Part shown: positions 1 to 8,424 of the stretch, one piece after another
Numbering within the stretch: the first letter of the stretch is position 1
How the letters are laid out: the number at the start of each line of letters is the position of its first letter
Assembly (NCBI GenBank): GCA_947624415.1
Contig: CANQKH010000013.1
Location: forward strand, 1-45,753
Length of the DNA stretch: 45,753 bases
Source of the DNA: an uncultured Clostridia bacterium
GTDB taxonomy: Bacteria; Bacillota; Clostridia; Christensenellales; UBA1242
Direction of reading: 5' to 3'
Translations under genes and position numbers: made by a program
The notes under the pieces: generated by a model
Databases searched by the model: none
What the model saw: only the letters and a program-made list of their open reading frames with translations
Told to the model about the DNA's origin: nothing

Positions 1-2
1 CT

Positions 3-101
3 TTTTATCCTTATGAACCTATTGCATTAGAACATATTAAATATTGGCAATTAAAAAACTGTGAGTTAGCCAAAGTGAGAATTGAGGAGGTGGAAGAATG
101 A
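3..101 (+). CDS. C-terminal fragment of an unknown prophage protein
   Basis: An open frame enters from the left edge and ends with TGA at 99-101. The last residues read ELAKVRIEEVEE, a charged helical tail. The stop overlaps the ATG of the next gene (ATGA), and the next gene's GGAGG lies inside this reading frame, so the two are probably translationally coupled. The fragment is too short to recognise. I call it a gene because of the tight coupling, which is typical of the operon that follows. Confidence 0.5.
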   Translation, partial: FYPYEPIALEHIKYWQLKNCELAKVRIEEVEE

Positions 102-853
102 GTAGCGAAGCAAATTGCAAATATTGTGTTCATTGGAATGGATATAGATGTATTTTAAATGATGGTGATGGTCTAATACAAAAAGAATGTTATTTTCACA
201 ATACACATAAGAAAAAAGATACAAAAGACCAACGCATAGCAGAACTTGAAGAAGAAATTAAACAAATTGAACACTTTAAAGCAAACAACGGCTATGAAGA
301 ATGGGACACAATTGATTTGCTAGAAGATTTACAATCCACAGCATTGCAAGCAGAAGATGATACTGACGTTGTTAGAGATTTATTGGCTATGTTTAAAATA
401 GACGATGAAAACAAAATTATAGAAAAAATTAAGGATTTGCAAGAAGAAAACGCAAAACTCCAAGAGCAGATTATAACTAATCGAAAGTTTTATAAAGAGC
501 AACTAGACAAGTTTAATTACGAGAGTAAAGAAATAGATAATTTTAGAGAAAGATGTGGTTATGATGGATGGGATGTAAAAGACATCTTATTAGATTTATA
601 TAAACAGGCAACGGAACTTGATAAATTAAAAGAGCAGTTGAAAAATGCAATTGTGCCAAAATTTAAGGTTGGGCAAGGAGTCTATTATATCAAAGACAAC
701 GCAGGAACTATAAAGCCTGCTGAAATACTTGAAGTAAGATACAACGGCAAAAGAATTATTTATGAGTTGGAATATTTAGACAATATTCAAGAAGAAAAAT
801 ACATCTTTGCCACCAAAGCCGAAGCACAAAAATATTTGGAGGAACACAAATGA
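98..853 (+). CDS. Cys-rich N-terminus, coiled-coil phage protein (unknown function)
   Basis: 251 residues. The N-terminus has a compact cysteine/histidine cluster (CKYCVHW, then CILND and CYFHN within residues 7-34) that could bind a metal. Residues about 40-185 are charged and Glu/Lys-rich with heptad character, so a coiled coil is likely; the segment NNGYEEWD near residue 63 and ERCGYDGWD near 150 look like an internal duplication. The C-terminal 60 residues (VGQGVYYIKDNAGTIKPAEI onward) resemble a small beta-barrel. Start ATG 98 has GGAGG 87-91. It overlaps both neighbours by 4 bases. It lies in a block of small accessory phage genes; the function is unknown. Confidence 0.75.
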   Translation: MSSEANCKYCVHWNGYRCILNDGDGLIQKECYFHNTHKKKDTKDQRIAELEEEIKQIEHFKANNGYEEWDTIDLLEDLQSTALQAEDDTDVVRDLLAMFKIDDENKIIEKIKDLQEENAKLQEQIITNRKFYKEQLDKFNYESKEIDNFRERCGYDGWDVKDILLDLYKQATELDKLKEQLKNAIVPKFKVGQGVYYIKDNAGTIKPAEILEVRYNGKRIIYELEYLDNIQEEKYIFATKAEAQKYLEEHK

Positions 854-1011
854 AACTTTCTACAAAGATTAAACTATTGTTTAGTAATAAATTAAGAAAA
901 AGGCTTTCCTGTTGCGGTTGTGAGTTACCTTGTAAAGGCACGGCAAACTTTAAAGGTGAAGAACTTTGCCAAATTCAAATATACAATTATGAAAAAGGAG
1001 AAAGAAAATGA
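850..1011 (+). CDS. small Cys-rich phage protein (53 aa)
   Basis: A 53-residue ORF fills the space between two longer genes exactly: its ATG overlaps the upstream stop (ATGA at 850-853) and its own stop overlaps the downstream ATG (ATGA at 1008-1011). The sequence has a basic N-terminus (MKLSTKIKLLFSNKLRKRLS), then CCGCELPCKG and a further Cys at residue 40. This spacing suggests a small zinc-binding knuckle. GGAGG upstream (839-843) supports translation. Function unknown. Confidence 0.6.
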   Translation: MKLSTKIKLLFSNKLRKRLSCCGCELPCKGTANFKGEELCQIQIYNYEKGERK

Positions 1012-1391
1012 AGACAATTTTTGGTGAAGAAAATTTCATAGACAAAGAGATGATTAACGTTTATAAACTTTATGATGAACAACTTACGGATGGAATTTAT
1101 GCTTGTGCTACAAAAATGGGTATACAAATTGACAAGCAAAAATTTGAACACTGGTTGAATTTTTGTGCAAAACTTGAACAAATTGATAGAAGCGATTTGA
1201 TTGATATTGCTATTAAAAGAAAATTTGATGAAAAGGATTACAAAATTGCCGTTCTTGAAAGGGCGTTGGAATTGGCGTGTGAACCAAGAGATGATTGGAA
1301 CGGCAAGAGAATTTTCGATGCATATACAAATTATTATGATTATTTTCTACGCCAAGCAGAAAAGGAGTTGGGGAATGGCAATCTTGATTAG
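1008..1391 (+). CDS. hypothetical phage protein (127 aa)
   Basis: 127 residues, mostly helical and charged, with no motif I recognise. The segment EHWLNFCAKLEQIDRSDLIDIAIKR is typical of small phage accessory proteins. ATG 1008 follows AAAGGAGAAAG with good spacing. The gene ends inside the next gene (17-base overlap), so this is the correct frame of two overlapping open frames here: the downstream gene really starts at 1375. Confidence 0.65.
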   Translation: MKTIFGEENFIDKEMINVYKLYDEQLTDGIYACATKMGIQIDKQKFEHWLNFCAKLEQIDRSDLIDIAIKRKFDEKDYKIAVLERALELACEPRDDWNGKRIFDAYTNYYDYFLRQAEKELGNGNLD

Positions 1392-2082
1392 CATACGACC
1401 AGAGTGGGTTGAGAAAATTTTAAATGGTGAAAAGACCATTGAGATTCGCAAAACAAAGCCAAAGTGTGAATTGCCTTGCAAAATTTATATCTATTGCACA
1501 AAGCCTAAAAAGTGGTGGAGGTTTTCTAGTTGGGGTGTAACGAGCGACGAGCTCTTGTGGAAAACGCCAAACGAGATAAAAATGTGTGATGGCTTTAAAT
1601 ATTGGGCAGAAGATATAGAGCATTGCCGCTTAAATGGCAGGGTTGTTGCAGAATTTACGCTTGACAAGGTTGAAAAAATAAATTGTCGTGCAGTTCCATA
1701 TAGAAAACACAACAATCTGGGATATGAAAATTTTATTGACAATGGAGTTTATCAATTAAACGGAGAAGATGGGCTTGTATTTGAAAGAGAAGACAATCGC
1801 CTTGTAACAATGTTAAAAAATGAAGACTTTGCAAAAATGTGTTTAAAACCGATATATTTGGTCGGATATGGAATTTTTTATGCTTGGCACATATCTGACT
1901 TAAAGATTTACGATAAGCCAAAAGATTTGAGAGAGTTTAAATTATCACCTAAAAAAGATAATTGCAAAAGTTGTTTTTTGTTCCCAGACATTTGCGAAAA
2001 AGTATGTTTGGGACAAGACAGATATTTATTCAAGGCACCGAAAGATTGGTGTTATGTAGAAGAATTGGAGGAGGGTTTATGA
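1375..2082 (+). CDS. ASCH/PUA-like domain protein
   Basis: 235 residues from ATG 1375, chosen because AAAGGAG (1361-1367) precedes it; the open frame extends further upstream but only as antiframe of the previous gene. The N-terminus (ISIRPEWVEKILNGEKTIEI followed by RK) matches the ASCH/EVE-type beginning, SI+P-x-x-A/V-x-x-I-x-x-G-x-K-T-x-E-x-R. ASCH domains are RNA- or modified-base-binding folds that are common in phages. The C-terminus carries several cysteines (CKSCFLFPDIC, then C), a possible metal site. Its target is unknown. It lies in the accessory gene block upstream of the late regulator. Confidence 0.6.
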   Translation: MAILISIRPEWVEKILNGEKTIEIRKTKPKCELPCKIYIYCTKPKKWWRFSSWGVTSDELLWKTPNEIKMCDGFKYWAEDIEHCRLNGRVVAEFTLDKVEKINCRAVPYRKHNNLGYENFIDNGVYQLNGEDGLVFEREDNRLVTMLKNEDFAKMCLKPIYLVGYGIFYAWHISDLKIYDKPKDLREFKLSPKKDNCKSCFLFPDICEKVCLGQDRYLFKAPKDWCYVEELEEGL

Positions 2083-2174
2083 TAACCGAAGAAAGATTGA
2101 AAGAATTGACTAAACTAAAGCCAAAAGGAATAGGTATCGATAAGGGGGTGTATAATGCAAAAAACAGAAGATAA
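2079..2174 (+). CDS. very small phage ORF (31 aa)
   Basis: ATG 2079 overlaps the upstream stop (ATGA) and is preceded by GGAGGAGG (2067-2074). The product begins MITEERLKELTKL and has 31 residues; its 3' end overlaps the next gene by 20 bases. The perfect ribosome-binding site and coupling argue for translation, but the length leaves it uncertain. It may simply keep ribosomes moving into the next gene. Confidence 0.4.
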   Translation: MITEERLKELTKLKPKGIGIDKGVYNAKNRR

Positions 2175-2373
2175 CAAACTCATTCTTGCAAAAGAAGAAT
2201 ATGAAGCCATTACTAGCAAGGCTTATTTTGAGGGAGCATTAGTGATGCTTAATAAAATGGAAAAGGTCATGGACGACAATATGCGTGCACTATCAAATGG
2301 ATTAAAGAGGCAGTTTGATACAATCAGGGCAAGACTTGATATAGGCGACAAAAACGATAATATAACAAAATAA
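2155..2373 (+). CDS. small helical phage protein (72 aa)
   Basis: 72 residues with an amphipathic, largely helical pattern (AKEEYEAITSKAYFEGALVM onward). ATG 2155 follows AAGGGGGTGTATA, a usable Shine-Dalgarno. It overlaps the preceding small ORF and is followed 14 bases later by the regulator gene. No family recognised. Confidence 0.6.
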   Translation: MQKTEDNKLILAKEEYEAITSKAYFEGALVMLNKMEKVMDDNMRALSNGLKRQFDTIRARLDIGDKNDNITK

Positions 2374-2387
2374 ATGGAGGTGATAAA

Positions 2388-2651
2388 TTGAGTATAAGCG
2401 TAAGAGATGAATTAAGACAGATGCGCAATCTTAGCAAAAGAGGGTTCAGTAGCGACCTGATTAAAAAATACAAATATATTTTTACTCAATTACCTCCATT
2501 GGAGCAAAAGATTATGGAAGAGTGTTTCATAAAGGGTAAATCATATTTAATGTGTGGTTATAAAATGGCATACTGCGAGCGGCAAATAAAACGCATTGTG
2601 CAACGCAGCACGAAAAGGATTGATGAAATCTTAAAAGAAAGAGAATCGTAA
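2388..2651 (+). CDS. sigma-region-4-like / ArpU-like late transcription regulator
   Basis: 87 residues from TTG 2388; GGAGG at 2376-2380 decides the start. The C-terminal half (LPPLEQKIMEECFIKGKSYL onward to RQIKRIVQRSTKRIDEIL) has the layout of sigma-70 region 4 / ArpU helix-turn-helix proteins: L-x-x-L-E-x-x-I, a GKS turn, then a basic recognition helix. In Gram-positive phages such proteins sit just upstream of the small terminase and switch on the late operon. Here a terminator follows at once, and then a candidate activator-dependent promoter. The role is inferred from fold and position. Confidence 0.6.
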   Translation: MSISVRDELRQMRNLSKRGFSSDLIKKYKYIFTQLPPLEQKIMEECFIKGKSYLMCGYKMAYCERQIKRIVQRSTKRIDEILKERES

Positions 2652-2665
2652 AGACTCTCTTTTTT
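2637..2665 (+). terminator. rho-independent terminator after the regulator gene
   Basis: An imperfect hairpin, AAAGAGAATC / GACTCTCTTT with one mismatch, overlaps the end of the regulator gene and runs into TTTTTT (2660-2665). It would separate regulator transcription from the late structural operon. Confidence 0.6.
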
Positions 2666-2679
2666 AATTCAAATAAAAG

Positions 2680-2713
2680 ATGTCCCTAAATGTCCCTTTT
2701 TTATTGCTACAAT
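2680..2713 (+). promoter_or_regulatory. candidate activator-dependent late promoter
   Basis: Two direct copies of ATGTCCCT (2680-2687 and 2690-2697) lie exactly 10 bp apart, one helical turn. An extended -10, TGCTACAAT (-10 hexamer 2708-2713), follows, and no recognisable -35 is present. The layout (terminator, paired boxes, -10, late operon) suggests binding of an activator, perhaps the product of the gene just upstream. Inference only. Confidence 0.4.
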
Positions 2714-2731
2714 GTTTACGAAGGAGTGAAT

Positions 2732-3154
2732 ATGTGGGTTTCAATATTAGTTTTTTTAATTATTAACTTTATCTCGTTAGGACTTTTATGTTATTGCTTT
2801 ATTTCAATTTGTTTGGATGACAAAACAAAAACTGCACGGAAATGCAATGTTTTAAAACATGAAAATGAAGATTTAAAATCTTCTCTTCAACGGACTAGAA
2901 TTGCATTAGACAAACACAAGAGAAGATACCCCTATACATCAAAATTAGAGATAGGGCAGATTTGCAGCTGTGTTGTAAACGATAGAGTTAAATGCGGCAA
3001 TATTGCAGGTATTACTTTTTTACAAGACGGGGTTGTTCAATACATGGTTAAGCAACTAAACGGAAAAGAGTTTAAGGTGATTGAGGAACAGATATTAGCA
3101 GAGGATTGCTTTGGGAGGTGCAAATGCGAGGGCAAAAACATAGTGAAGCATTAA
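2732..3154 (+). CDS. membrane-anchored phage protein of unknown function
   Basis: 140 residues from ATG 2732, which has AAGGAG at 2721-2726; an in-frame start at 2690 would lie inside the promoter region. Residues about 1-28 (MWVSILVFLIINFISLGLLC onward) form one transmembrane helix. A short Lys-rich helix follows, then a beta-rich C-terminus (KLEIGQICSCVVNDRVKCGN onward) that looks like a small barrel similar to the tail of the protein at 98-853. It is the first gene after the candidate late promoter. Function unknown. Confidence 0.6.
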   Translation: MWVSILVFLIINFISLGLLCYCFISICLDDKTKTARKCNVLKHENEDLKSSLQRTRIALDKHKRRYPYTSKLEIGQICSCVVNDRVKCGNIAGITFLQDGVVQYMVKQLNGKEFKVIEEQILAEDCFGRCKCEGKNIVKH

Positions 3155-3645
3155 GAGAAAAGGCACTTGCACTTTTGGCGACCAACAATAGTTTATCGGA
3201 GGTTTCTAGATTGCTTCATATTAGTGTTTCAACGTTGCAGACTTGGAAAAACAAACACGAGAACGATAAGGACTTCGTAAATCTTCGCAATAAAAAGAAA
3301 GAAGAATTTGTAAATAGTGCGTGGAAACTAATTGAGGATTCGGTGAAAGTTGCACAAGAGCGAGTGTCGAGAGAGCTTGCAGTTGAAGAGAGCGTTGACA
3401 AGATTGCAGAGATTATAAAAAAGAACGCAAACGATATTGACAAAGAAACTGGCGTGGGTTGGTTTGAGCTGCTTGACCTTATAGAGAAGCTGAAAACGTG
3501 TAAAAATTTCAAACTGAGCGAACTATCAACACTTATTGGAACGATGTATGATAAGCAGGCACTTGCAAACAATGAGTCAACAGTGAGGGTTGATGTGAAG
3601 TTAGAGGACTTGTTGAAAAGGGTTGAGGGGAAAAGTGATTATTAA
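3124..3645 (+). CDS. terS: phage terminase small subunit (putative)
   Basis: 173 residues. ATG 3124 is chosen for GGGAGGTG at 3113-3120. The N-terminus is a helix-turn-helix (SEALREKALALLATNNSLSE, then VSRLLHISVSTLQTWKNKH), the DNA-recognition part of small terminases, which bind the packaging site. The rest is helical and charged, suited to ring oligomerisation. It lies directly before the large terminase, with its last codons overlapping that gene's start. Sequence alone does not separate a terminase HTH from a transposase HTH; the position decides it. Confidence 0.75.
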   Translation: MRGQKHSEALREKALALLATNNSLSEVSRLLHISVSTLQTWKNKHENDKDFVNLRNKKKEEFVNSAWKLIEDSVKVAQERVSRELAVEESVDKIAEIIKKNANDIDKETGVGWFELLDLIEKLKTCKNFKLSELSTLIGTMYDKQALANNESTVRVDVKLEDLLKRVEGKSDY

Positions 3646-5356
3646 CACACGCAAATACATAGAAGAGTTTTTGAAGATTAAGACAAAGGACAGCAACATT
3701 GTTCCGTTAAAATTCAATAAGCCACAAAAGAAGCTTTATGATTTGTTAAAAAGACAGAGTGAGCAGGGAAAGCCACAGCGAGTTATCATTCTGAAGGCAC
3801 GACAAATGGGTTTTTCAACGCTGACGGAGGCAATCTTGTTTAAGAGGACGGCGACCGCCTCCAACGTAACTAGCGGCATTATCACGCACAAGAATGATGC
3901 AACAACAAACTTATTTAATATGTCGAAACTTTTCTTGCAAGAACTTCCCGAGCCGTTGAAACCACAAACAAAAGCATCCAATGCGCAGGAAATAATTTTT
4001 GACAATAAAGAGGGAAGTGGGCTGCGTTCAAAAATAAAATGTATGACTGCCGGTGGAGAAGGTGTAGGACGAAGCGACACGTTTCAAAATTTGCATCTCA
4101 GCGAGGTTGCCTTTTGGAATAATGCCAAAGTTATTATGGACGGGCTGTTGCAAGCGGTAGCAAATACGCCAAATAGCCTTGTGATAATCGAAAGCACGGC
4201 AAACGGTTATGATTATTTTAAGGAGATGTGGGATAAAGCGTGTAGCGGAGAAAACGATTTTGAGCCATTATTTTGCGCATGGTGGGAACTTGACGAGTAT
4301 AGATTGCCTTGTAGCGATATAGAATTGACAAACGAAGAAAAAGAATTGAAAGAATTATACGACCTAGACGATGACCAAATAGCGTGGCGTAGGTGGTGCA
4401 TCCGTAACAATTGTGGAAACGACGTAAATACTTTTAAGCAAGAATATCCTGCCTGTCCAGAAGAAGCATTTTTGTCAAGTGGTGAATGCGTTTTTGATAA
4501 AGAACTCATAGTCGAGCAAATTGAACGTTCTAGACCTCTAGTAAAATTTTGGACACAGGGAGAGTTTGAATACAAAAAAATACTTATACCTATTACAAAC
4601 GAAAAGGGAGAGGTGGTAGCAGCGCAAAAGCAAATAAGCGATATTCGTTTCGTTCAAAAAGAGGGTGGATTGATAACAATACACAAAGAGCCAGAAGTCA
4701 AGAAAAACGAAAATGATGAAGTCATAGCAAAACGACAATATTCAATTGGTGGCGATACGGCGGGATATGGTTATGACTATTATACTGCAAAAGTTGTGTC
4801 AAATGATACGCAGGAAACGGCAGCAACACTTAGAAAACAAAGGATGAATGAAGACAAATATGCAGACCAAATTTATTGCCTGGGCATGTATTATCACACG
4901 GCACTTGTTGGCATTGAAACCAATTATTCGTATGTGCCAATGAGAGAACTTATAGATCTTGATTATCCCAATTTATATATGCGTGAAAGGATGGATACCT
5001 CGATAAAAGAGGCGCAAAAGGTTGCGGGATTCGTAACAAACAAGGCGACAAGACCCGTTATTATTCAAGCATTAGTTGCACAGATGCGCGAGCATCCGGA
5101 ATGTGAGTGCGATATCAACACGCTGAAAGAAATGCTCGTGTTTGTTCGAAAGGAAAACGGAAAGCAAGAAGCACAAGAAGGATATCACGATGACTTAGTG
5201 ATGGCACGAGCGATAGCAACGTTTATATCAAAGCAGAGTGGAGATTCGAATTGGATTAAGGTTGAACCAACAAAGAGGCTTGCGGGCAGATTGGAAAAAT
5301 TCTTTGCAAAGTATGACAATGACGATGATGAAAAAGGAGCGATTGTAGAGTGGTGA
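3635..5356 (+). CDS. terL: phage terminase large subunit (DNA-packaging ATPase/nuclease)
   Basis: About 573 residues. It powers DNA translocation into the prohead through the portal and cuts the concatemer. Seen: Walker A-like ARQMGFST (about residues 55-62), Walker B-like NLHLSEVAFW (about 152-161), and an RNase H-fold nuclease with first acidic residue in GGDTAGYG (about 370), ETNY, and the C-terminal GYHDDLVMARAIA motif. The length is normal for the family. I take GTG 3635, after GAGGGG; TTG 3623 is an in-frame alternative adding four residues. It overlaps terS upstream and the next gene downstream. Confidence 0.93.
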   Translation: MIINTRKYIEEFLKIKTKDSNIVPLKFNKPQKKLYDLLKRQSEQGKPQRVIILKARQMGFSTLTEAILFKRTATASNVTSGIITHKNDATTNLFNMSKLFLQELPEPLKPQTKASNAQEIIFDNKEGSGLRSKIKCMTAGGEGVGRSDTFQNLHLSEVAFWNNAKVIMDGLLQAVANTPNSLVIIESTANGYDYFKEMWDKACSGENDFEPLFCAWWELDEYRLPCSDIELTNEEKELKELYDLDDDQIAWRRWCIRNNCGNDVNTFKQEYPACPEEAFLSSGECVFDKELIVEQIERSRPLVKFWTQGEFEYKKILIPITNEKGEVVAAQKQISDIRFVQKEGGLITIHKEPEVKKNENDEVIAKRQYSIGGDTAGYGYDYYTAKVVSNDTQETAATLRKQRMNEDKYADQIYCLGMYYHTALVGIETNYSYVPMRELIDLDYPNLYMRERMDTSIKEAQKVAGFVTNKATRPVIIQALVAQMREHPECECDINTLKEMLVFVRKENGKQEAQEGYHDDLVMARAIATFISKQSGDSNWIKVEPTKRLAGRLEKFFAKYDNDDDEKGAIVEW

Positions 5357-5589
5357 TGAGAAAGAAAACTTATAACGAAATAATGGAAAGGCTTGACAAG
5401 TTGGAAAAAGGCTTGACAAGCGTTTCTGCTACCGTTGGATACAATAAGGAAAGTGTAGAAGAGGCAGCAAGAAAGATTGAAGAGCTCTCTGAAACAATCG
5501 CAAACCTGACCGACGACGGCGAGGCACTTACACCACGGCAAATTTTAAGACAATATTTTTATGGCAAGCAGGAGGATGATGAGAAATGA
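5350..5589 (+). CDS. small coiled-coil phage protein between terminase and portal
   Basis: 77-79 residues. Possible starts are GTG 5350 (10 bases after GGAG), GTG 5353 and ATG 5356, the last overlapping the terL stop as TGATG. The body is an amphipathic helix (YNEIMERLDKLEKGLTSVSA and onward), then LTPRQILRQYFYGKQED. It overlaps the portal gene by 4 bases. It may be a packaging or portal-associated factor by location only; no family recognised. Confidence 0.6.
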   Translation: MVMRKKTYNEIMERLDKLEKGLTSVSATVGYNKESVEEAARKIEELSETIANLTDDGEALTPRQILRQYFYGKQEDDEK

Positions 5590-7559
5590 AAGATAAACAG
5601 GATAAGAAGCAACAAATCGGTGCAACCATAGACGAAATAAATCGTTGGTATGACGATTCCATCACTTATCAGAATTCAATAGGCTTAACAAAGTCAATTC
5701 CTGAGTGTGTGAAGATGTTTGAGGGCGACCAATGGGCAGCGCCGACAAAGGCAACAAAATACTTCCCTCGACCTGTTGTTAACATTATTGAAATGTGTTG
5801 CAACAACAAGAAGTCGCAAGTATTGTCTAGTCCAATTAAGATTGTTTATAAGAGTGAAAACAAGAATGCCGATATTGAAAGATTTAATCGTTTTGCAGAA
5901 TACGAGCAAAAAAGGTTGCGACAGGAAGATTTTAACAACAAAGCGATATTGGACGGAATTATTAAAGGGTCATATTGCTTTTATTACTATTGGGATAAGT
6001 CGGTTGTCGGGCTTGACGGACTTGTCGAGGGTGATATAGCGGTGCAGGTTGTTGACCCTGCAAACGTTTTGTTCTCTAATCCAAACGAGAAAGACGAACA
6101 AAAGCAAGATTGGATTATGCTTGTTTCTCGTGAGAATGTAGAACACATAAAAGAAATCGCAGACGGGGATGTCGACAAACATAAAATCAATGAGGACAAC
6201 AATGACAGTATCTATAATGAGAGTGAGAGCGATACTGAGAAATATGTAACGGTATTAACACGTTTTTTTAGGCATAATGGCGAAGTTTACTTCGAGCGAG
6301 CGACAAAAGAGGTTATTTTTAATAAGGCACGTCCTTTCACCCCAAACGTCGAACACGAAAAGAATGTTATTGCAGGGAAGGAAGATAAAATGCAACAAAA
6401 AGAAAATACCGACGACTCTGCAAGCGAGTATATGCGCATAAACAAAGCAACTCTTTATCCTATTGTTTTCAGCCAGTGGAAACAGCGAGATAAATCAATT
6501 TATGGACGCGGTGAGGTTGAGGCAATTATACCAAATCAAAAGGCAATCAATTGGACTCTTGGACTGCAAATATTGATGTCGCAAAATGAAGGGATGAGCC
6601 CTATTGTTGTTAAACCGGATGCTCTTAGAGGACAAAAGATAACGAATGAGCCTGGACAAGTCTTGACTGATTACAGCAAAAGCAATGACGGGATAACCTT
6701 TGTTCATAGAAGCGGGATGACACAATCGAGCGTGGCGCTTGCTGACAAGATTGCAGACTTAACACGTGTTGCAGTTGGAAGTAGCGAAGTTATGAACGGT
6801 GAACTTATCTCTGCTGGAATGAGCGGTGCTGCTATTGCACAATTGCAAGCACAAGCACTTAAACCTATTGAAGATTTGCAGAAGTCTTTCTGGCGCACTA
6901 TGGAAAAAGTCGGCGAGGTTCTCGAACAATTTATGAGATTTTTCTTTAAAAATAAGAAATATCAGTATGAAGACAAAAACAAGAACATTAAATCCGAGAA
7001 TTTTGATAGCAAAGACTACAAAGACGTCCACTTTGATGTTATTGCGGAAGCGGTTGCAGGCACGGTGATGAGTGATGTTGCAGATATCAATATTCTTGAT
7101 GGACTGTTTGCAAAAGGTGCAATTAGCCTTAAAACATTTATTAAGTGTTATCCAGACAATGCAATTGCCAACAGACAAAAATTACTAGAAAGTATAGACG
7201 AAGAGGAGCAAAGTGCAGTCAATCAATTGACAGCACAGTTACAGCAAGCACAAGCTCAGTTGCAACAAGCCGCAGACGTATTGAAGCAGCAAGAGCAAAC
7301 CATCAACAATGCTCAGACTGTTATCAATGAAAATAGGGCTTTGAAAGAGAAACTTTACTCATTGCAAGCAGAATACACGCGTAAGATGCAACAAGCAAAT
7401 CAACTTCTTTCTGGTGTTGTTGTTAAAGCAAATGAGTTCTATAACGATGCAAAGAGTATGGCTGGCGAAGTCGCAAAATCGAGAGGCATAAACGTCCAGG
7501 AACAATCCGTCCAACAGGCGGACTTAAGTAATGGTAATCCAAACGCACAAGCGTTTTGA
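5586..7559 (+). CDS. phage portal protein (podovirus/P22-like)
   Basis: 657 residues. The portal forms the dodecameric ring at one capsid vertex through which DNA enters and leaves. The sequence has the usual start of this class (INRWYDDSITYQNS, then MFEGDQWA), PRPVVNIIEMCCNNKKSQVLSS-like helical core, VQVVDPANVLFSNP, and a long C-terminal Gln-rich coiled coil (about residues 540-625), which may form the crown or barrel. It is longer than siphovirus portals and matches short-tailed phages. It sits between terL and scaffold, as expected. AGGAGG lies upstream and overlaps the previous gene. Confidence 0.88.
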   Translation: MKDKQDKKQQIGATIDEINRWYDDSITYQNSIGLTKSIPECVKMFEGDQWAAPTKATKYFPRPVVNIIEMCCNNKKSQVLSSPIKIVYKSENKNADIERFNRFAEYEQKRLRQEDFNNKAILDGIIKGSYCFYYYWDKSVVGLDGLVEGDIAVQVVDPANVLFSNPNEKDEQKQDWIMLVSRENVEHIKEIADGDVDKHKINEDNNDSIYNESESDTEKYVTVLTRFFRHNGEVYFERATKEVIFNKARPFTPNVEHEKNVIAGKEDKMQQKENTDDSASEYMRINKATLYPIVFSQWKQRDKSIYGRGEVEAIIPNQKAINWTLGLQILMSQNEGMSPIVVKPDALRGQKITNEPGQVLTDYSKSNDGITFVHRSGMTQSSVALADKIADLTRVAVGSSEVMNGELISAGMSGAAIAQLQAQALKPIEDLQKSFWRTMEKVGEVLEQFMRFFFKNKKYQYEDKNKNIKSENFDSKDYKDVHFDVIAEAVAGTVMSDVADINILDGLFAKGAISLKTFIKCYPDNAIANRQKLLESIDEEEQSAVNQLTAQLQQAQAQLQQAADVLKQQEQTINNAQTVINENRALKEKLYSLQAEYTRKMQQANQLLSGVVVKANEFYNDAKSMAGEVAKSRGINVQEQSVQQADLSNGNPNAQAF

Positions 7560-7605
7560 TTATAAAAATTCGCAATGAATAGCGCAAAAATCAAAGGAGT
7601 GATAT

Positions 7606-8406
7606 ATGGAAGATATCGAAAAATCAGCGAAAACAACCATAGAAGATGAAAAATCTGTTATTGATGGTGCTAGTGACGACGCTGACACTAGCAATAATGC
7701 GGAGTTTACTGATACTGTTGACGAGGATGGTAGTGAAGAGACGAAACTCGTAAAGGAAACCTCTACAAAACCTCAACAAAACGACAAAGTTGATGTGAAA
7801 CCGCAAAAAACAAATGCTGATTATGCTCGTGAGAGAAGAAAGGCAGAACAAGAAAAAGCAATCAAGAAAGCACGATATGATGCAATTATTGAGGCTTTGA
7901 ACGGAGAAAATCCCTACACACATGAGAAGATGGAGGATGATGCAGATGTTGATGAATACCTGAACATGAAAGAGATTGAAAAGTCAGGTAAAGACCCAAT
8001 AGCAGATTATTCAAAATTTCTCAAAACAAAGGTAAAAGAGCAAGAAAGGGCACAGCAAGCAGAGAGTAGTCAAAAGGAGTGGATAGCGAAAGACCGGCAA
8101 GACTTTGCATCCAAGCACCCTGACGTAAATCTTGATGAGTTGCTTGATGATGAATTGTTCCGCACCTTTGCACTTGGAAAAGCAGGAAAATACAGCATGA
8201 ACAAAATCTATAATGATTTCCAATCTTTTCAGCAAAAGGCAGAGGAGCGTGCACGCGATAGAGCAGCACAAATCCTCGCTAACAATGCAGCAACGCCCGG
8301 CAAACTTTCTACACAAACACCGCCACTACAGAAAAGCGTAAGCGATATGTCGAAAGCAGAGTTTGAACAAATGGTTGAAAAAGTTAAAAGAGGCGAAATG
8401 AATTAA
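7606..8406 (+). CDS. capsid scaffolding protein (putative)
   Basis: 266 residues, highly charged and almost entirely helical, with an acidic, disordered first 60 residues and a C-terminal basic helix (MSKAEFEQMVEKVKRGEMN). This composition, and the place between portal and major capsid, is that of a scaffold, the internal assembly chaperone that leaves before DNA packaging. There is no catalytic motif, so it is not a protease fusion. AAAGGAGTGATAT precedes ATG 7606. Confidence 0.78.
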   Translation: MEDIEKSAKTTIEDEKSVIDGASDDADTSNNAEFTDTVDEDGSEETKLVKETSTKPQQNDKVDVKPQKTNADYARERRKAEQEKAIKKARYDAIIEALNGENPYTHEKMEDDADVDEYLNMKEIEKSGKDPIADYSKFLKTKVKEQERAQQAESSQKEWIAKDRQDFASKHPDVNLDELLDDELFRTFALGKAGKYSMNKIYNDFQSFQQKAEERARDRAAQILANNAATPGKLSTQTPPLQKSVSDMSKAEFEQMVEKVKRGEMN

Positions 8407-8424
8407 AATAAAAGGAGAATAATT

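Noticed and set aside
1201-1374. N-terminal extension of the ASCH-like protein
   Set aside because: This stretch is the other frame of the 127-residue gene; the Shine-Dalgarno before 1375 and the family start at ISIRPEW fix the true beginning.
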